A stretch of DNA of 64,000 nt from Isoalcanivorax pacificus W11-5 (GTDB taxonomy: Bacteria > Pseudomonadota > Gammaproteobacteria > Pseudomonadales > Alcanivoracaceae). Numbering within the stretch: position 1 is the stretch's first letter; every line of letters begins with the position of its first letter. Both the position numbers and the translations under genes were made by a program. The DNA lies in contig NZ_CP004387.1 of assembly GCF_000299335.2 (NCBI RefSeq), positions 1,674,001 through 1,738,000 on the forward strand, written 5' to 3'. Of the stretch, positions 62,207 through 64,000 are shown piece by piece. The notes below the pieces were generated by a model, which saw only the letters and a program-made list of their open reading frames with translations, searched no databases and was not told where the DNA came from.

Positions 62207-62491
62207 ATGGCAGCCAAACCGTCTTCCCACGAAACCACCGATCACGTGGCCGAGTCGCTGCACCATGCGGTGGACAGCGCTGCAGAACGCGCCGGCCCCG
62301 CCGAGGAGCGGGTGCGTGCCCAGGCCGCCCGCGCTGCCGACAAGGCGCGCGAGAGTGCCGATTATGCCCGCACCCGTTCCCGTGAGGTGGCCAGCAGCGT
62401 AGGCAATTACGTGCAGGAAAACCCGCTCATGGCGCTGGGCATTGCCTTTGCTGCCGGCACGCTGGTGTCGTCGCTGCTGCGCCGGCGCTGA
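62207..62491 (+). CDS. YqjD/ElaB-family (DUF883) ribosome-associated membrane protein
   Basis: The 94-residue protein has a soluble Ala/Arg/Glu-rich helix (AEERVRAQAARAADKARES) and one C-terminal transmembrane helix with a terminal RRR, the layout of YqjD/ElaB, which in E. coli tether ribosomes to the inner membrane in stationary phase. RBS AAGGAGGG. Its stop overlaps the next start (TGATG). Confidence 0.9.
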   Translation: MAAKPSSHETTDHVAESLHHAVDSAAERAGPAEERVRAQAARAADKARESADYARTRSREVASSVGNYVQENPLMALGIAFAAGTLVSSLLRRR

Positions 62492-62985
62492 TGGCGGCAA
62501 CACGGGAGCAGGACACCGGCGCCGCGCCCGGGCGCGAAGCATCCGGCCCGGCCAGCGGGCAGGTAGGGGACACCTCCGAACGCGAGCAACTGCGCCTCAA
62601 GGAAGAGGCCGCTGAACTGGGCCGGCTGGGCGAAGACCTGCTGGGCTGGTTTCGTGACAGCCTGGCGCTGCTGGGCACGGAAGCCCGGCTGTTCCTGGCC
62701 ACGCTGTTGCTGGTGGTGGCACTGGCGGCGATGGTAGGCCTGCTGATTGCCGGTGCATGGGTGTTTCTCGGTGCGGCGGCGGTGTTGCTGCTGGTGCGCG
62801 AGGGTGGCGTCAACCCGGCGCTGGCCACCTTTGCTGGCGCGGCGGTGCTGACGGTCACGGCGGTACTGGTGTACGCCTGGATTCGCCGGCTGGCGCGGGA
62901 ACTCGGATTTGCCCGTACGCGGGCTGGCTGGGCGGCGCTGTTTCGCGCTGACGGCCGTCAAGCTGCACGAAAAAAAGAGGAGTAA
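62491..62985 (+). CDS. YqjE-like phage-holin-family membrane protein
   Basis: The 164-residue protein has a charged N-terminal segment and two hydrophobic helices (about 70-125: LFLATLLLVVALAAMVGLL and ATFAGAAVLTVTAVLVYAW) as in YqjE/Holin_3-6 proteins that accompany yqjD. It overlaps the yqjD-like gene by 1 bp and is 6 bp from the next gene, so the cluster is one operon. Confidence 0.85.
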   Translation: MAATREQDTGAAPGREASGPASGQVGDTSEREQLRLKEEAAELGRLGEDLLGWFRDSLALLGTEARLFLATLLLVVALAAMVGLLIAGAWVFLGAAAVLLLVREGGVNPALATFAGAAVLTVTAVLVYAWIRRLARELGFARTRAGWAALFRADGRQAARKKEE

Positions 62986-62991
62986 TCCGCC

Positions 62992-63363
62992 ATGCTGATG
63001 CGGCAACGTCGTCTGCGTCGTCGCGCGGATCGCCAGTCGGCGGCACTGGAAGCGCACCGTCAGCAACTCGGTGAAGACGCCAGTGGCGTGGCGGCGCGCT
63101 GGCACGACCGCGTGCGTTCACCGGCCGCCTTGCCGCTGGCGTTTGCGGCGGGCGTGGTGTTCGGCCAGTTGCGCGGCGCGGTGACGATGATGTCGCTGGC
63201 GACGAAACTGGTTACCGACCTGGTCCGCTTTGAGCGGATGGCGGCCACCTTTACGGTGCTGGCGGCGCAAACGGCGGAACGCGTCCAGCTTACTGCTGAA
63301 CGCGTTGCCGAAGCGCGTGCGGCGGGCGCGCCGGAAGCCCCCGCCGACGCACCGCGCGATTAG
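62992..63363 (+). CDS. YqjK-like small protein
   Basis: The 123-residue protein is basic at the N-terminus (MRQRRLRRRADRQS) with an Ala-rich weakly hydrophobic centre (AALPLAFAAGVVFGQ) and an Ala/Glu/Pro tail, in the position of yqjK after yqjD and yqjE. The identity is positional more than sequence-based. Its TAG stop is followed within a base by a MITE-like element, which may have replaced the original TAA. Confidence 0.7.
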   Translation: MLMRQRRLRRRADRQSAALEAHRQQLGEDASGVAARWHDRVRSPAALPLAFAAGVVFGQLRGAVTMMSLATKLVTDLVRFERMAATFTVLAAQTAERVQLTAERVAEARAAGAPEAPADAPRD

Positions 63364-63532
63364 CAGGCTGTTGAAAAACAGCCTGCGCTGACGGCTCAAT
63401 CAAGCCGTCAGCAAAATCAAAAGCGACAAGCGATTGATTTTCCGTGCCCACCTTTGCGGACCTGCGCCGCAAAGGTGGCTTGAAAAAGTCTCAAAGAGGC
63501 TTTTTCTCAAAGAGACTTTTTCAACACCCTGT
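63363..63532. mobile_element. 170-bp MITE-like element with inverted termini and TA flanks
   Basis: The ends CAGGCTGTTGAAAAA (63364-63378) and TTTTTCAACACCCTG (63517-63531) are inverted repeats of each other (14 of 15). The inside is nearly all hairpins: GCAGGCTGTT/AACAGCCTGC, CTGACGGCT/AAGCCGTCAG, CCACCTTTGCG/CGCAAAGGTGG and AAAAAGTCTC/GAGACTTTTT. It is flanked by TA (63361-63362 and 63533-63534). No ORF fits inside. Ends resemble a repeat at 22700. It may be a mobilised miniature element or a composite terminator. Confidence 0.6.
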
Positions 63533-64000
63533 TAACGGCTGATCAGTGCAAAGCGGCCTTCGGTGTCCAGCTTGGCCCAGAGATGAGCGGTGCCGGTGGT
63601 GACCACCGAGAGGCTGCTGGCACAGCCTGGGTCCACATCCGCCGGCGGTGTGCTCAGGAAGCTGTCGTCCCAGGGCAGCGCGCTCACGCAGGCATCGTCT
63701 GCCACGGGCACCCAGCTTTCCGAGGCGGCGTCGTAGCGGCCGAGCGTTACGCTGGCCGGGTCCAGGTTTTCCGGCAGCACGAACTCCAGGGCGTAATCGT
63801 CGGTGCGCTCGTCGTCTTCCAGCACCCAGTTGCTGTTCACCTTGCCGGCCGGCAGGGTCACCGGCGGCTTGCCGTTTTCGCTGCCGTCCCCGCGCGAGCC
63901 GGTCAGGCCGGTGTCGGTGGTGATGTCCTTCGGCACGCCGCGGGCGCTGATGTAAGTGCCGTCCTGGCCCTGGATGCCGCTGACGATCAGCACGTCGGAC
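63532..64000 (-). CDS. C-terminal end of a large unidentified secreted-type protein
   Basis: A minus-strand frame open to the window edge encodes at least 155 residues ending ALISR. It contains Asp/Glu-rich segments such as NWVLEDDERTDDYALEF, VTLGRYDAASESW and SSLSVVTTGTAHLWA that look like beta-sandwich repeats of an exported protein. The GTG at 63993 is a possible but unconvincing start, since the frame continues upstream without a break. No family is recognised. Its stop TAA overlaps the edge of the MITE-like element. Confidence 0.65.
   Translation of the reverse strand, partial: SDVLIVSGIQGQDGTYISARGVPKDITTDTGLTGSRGDGSENGKPPVTLPAGKVNSNWVLEDDERTDDYALEFVLPENLDPASVTLGRYDAASESWVPVADDACVSALPWDDSFLSTPPADVDPGCASSLSVVTTGTAHLWAKLDTEGRFALISR

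Overview
The window is about 64 kb of GC-rich, gene-dense chromosome from a Gram-negative gammaproteobacterium. Outer-membrane OmpA-type proteins, lipoboxes, a cydABX/cydDC bd oxidase locus and an E. coli-like yciB/yciI, rnm, yciO, scpAB, rluB neighbourhood all point that way. The mix of neutral ceramidase, PvdQ-like acylase, AdeT-type binding protein, thrombospondin-3 lipoprotein and imelysin operon resembles marine Oceanospirillales such as Alcanivorax and relatives. That taxonomic guess is inference; no rRNA is present. No prophage, CRISPR array or complete insertion sequence is visible.

Layout. 1-2.8 kb: a partial hypothetical gene, the alaA aminotransferase, and msrB overlapping a Tag-like DNA glycosylase gene. 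2.8-10 kb: three minus-strand secreted proteins, namely an HExxH/beta-propeller/outer-membrane-barrel fusion, a duplicated DUF4394 lipoprotein and a PvdQ-like acylase lipoprotein. 10.1-11.6 kb: an AraC regulator and methyltransferase operon behind a promoter overlapped by a Fur box. 12-14.2 kb: a lipoprotein plus AdeT-type solute-binding protein pair. 14.2-15.8 kb: an AT-richer accessory patch with a thioredoxin-fusion gene and a ccdAB toxin-antitoxin. 16-19.1 kb: an OprF-like porin, a ten-repeat TSP3 lipoprotein and tRNA-Thr(CGU). 19.2-25.8 kb: cydDC diverging from cydABX.

25.9-42 kb: a periplasmic coiled-coil protein, a retropepsin-like protease, a lipoprotein, a membrane-anchored neutral ceramidase, the ybbP-ybbA/tesA divergent locus, DUF924, a hotdog protein, a DUF349 protein, a PlsC-like acyltransferase, an AMACR-like CoA racemase, an outer-membrane barrel candidate and an SH3/coiled-coil membrane protein. 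42-49 kb: yciB-yciI diverging from a housekeeping run rnm, yciO, trpS, scpA, scpB, rluB. 49-54.3 kb: a periplasmic amidohydrolase, a second OmpA protein, rsmE, and a MoxR ATPase/VWA pair. 54.4-59.3 kb: an operon of imelysin, di-heme oxidoreductase, imelysin and DUF1513. 59.5-61.6 kb: a 5'-nucleotidase lipoprotein behind a Pho-box-like site. 62-63.4 kb: DUF1328 and yqjD/yqjE/yqjK-like stress membrane proteins, then a 170-bp MITE-like element and the end of a large unidentified protein.

The most distinctive themes are nutrient-scavenging surface proteins with visible Fur and Pho signals, a lipoprotein N-terminal signature (CGG-x-S-x-SRR) shared by three unrelated enzymes or binding proteins, and the small mobile-like element whose excision would restore overlapping stop codons of two convergent genes.
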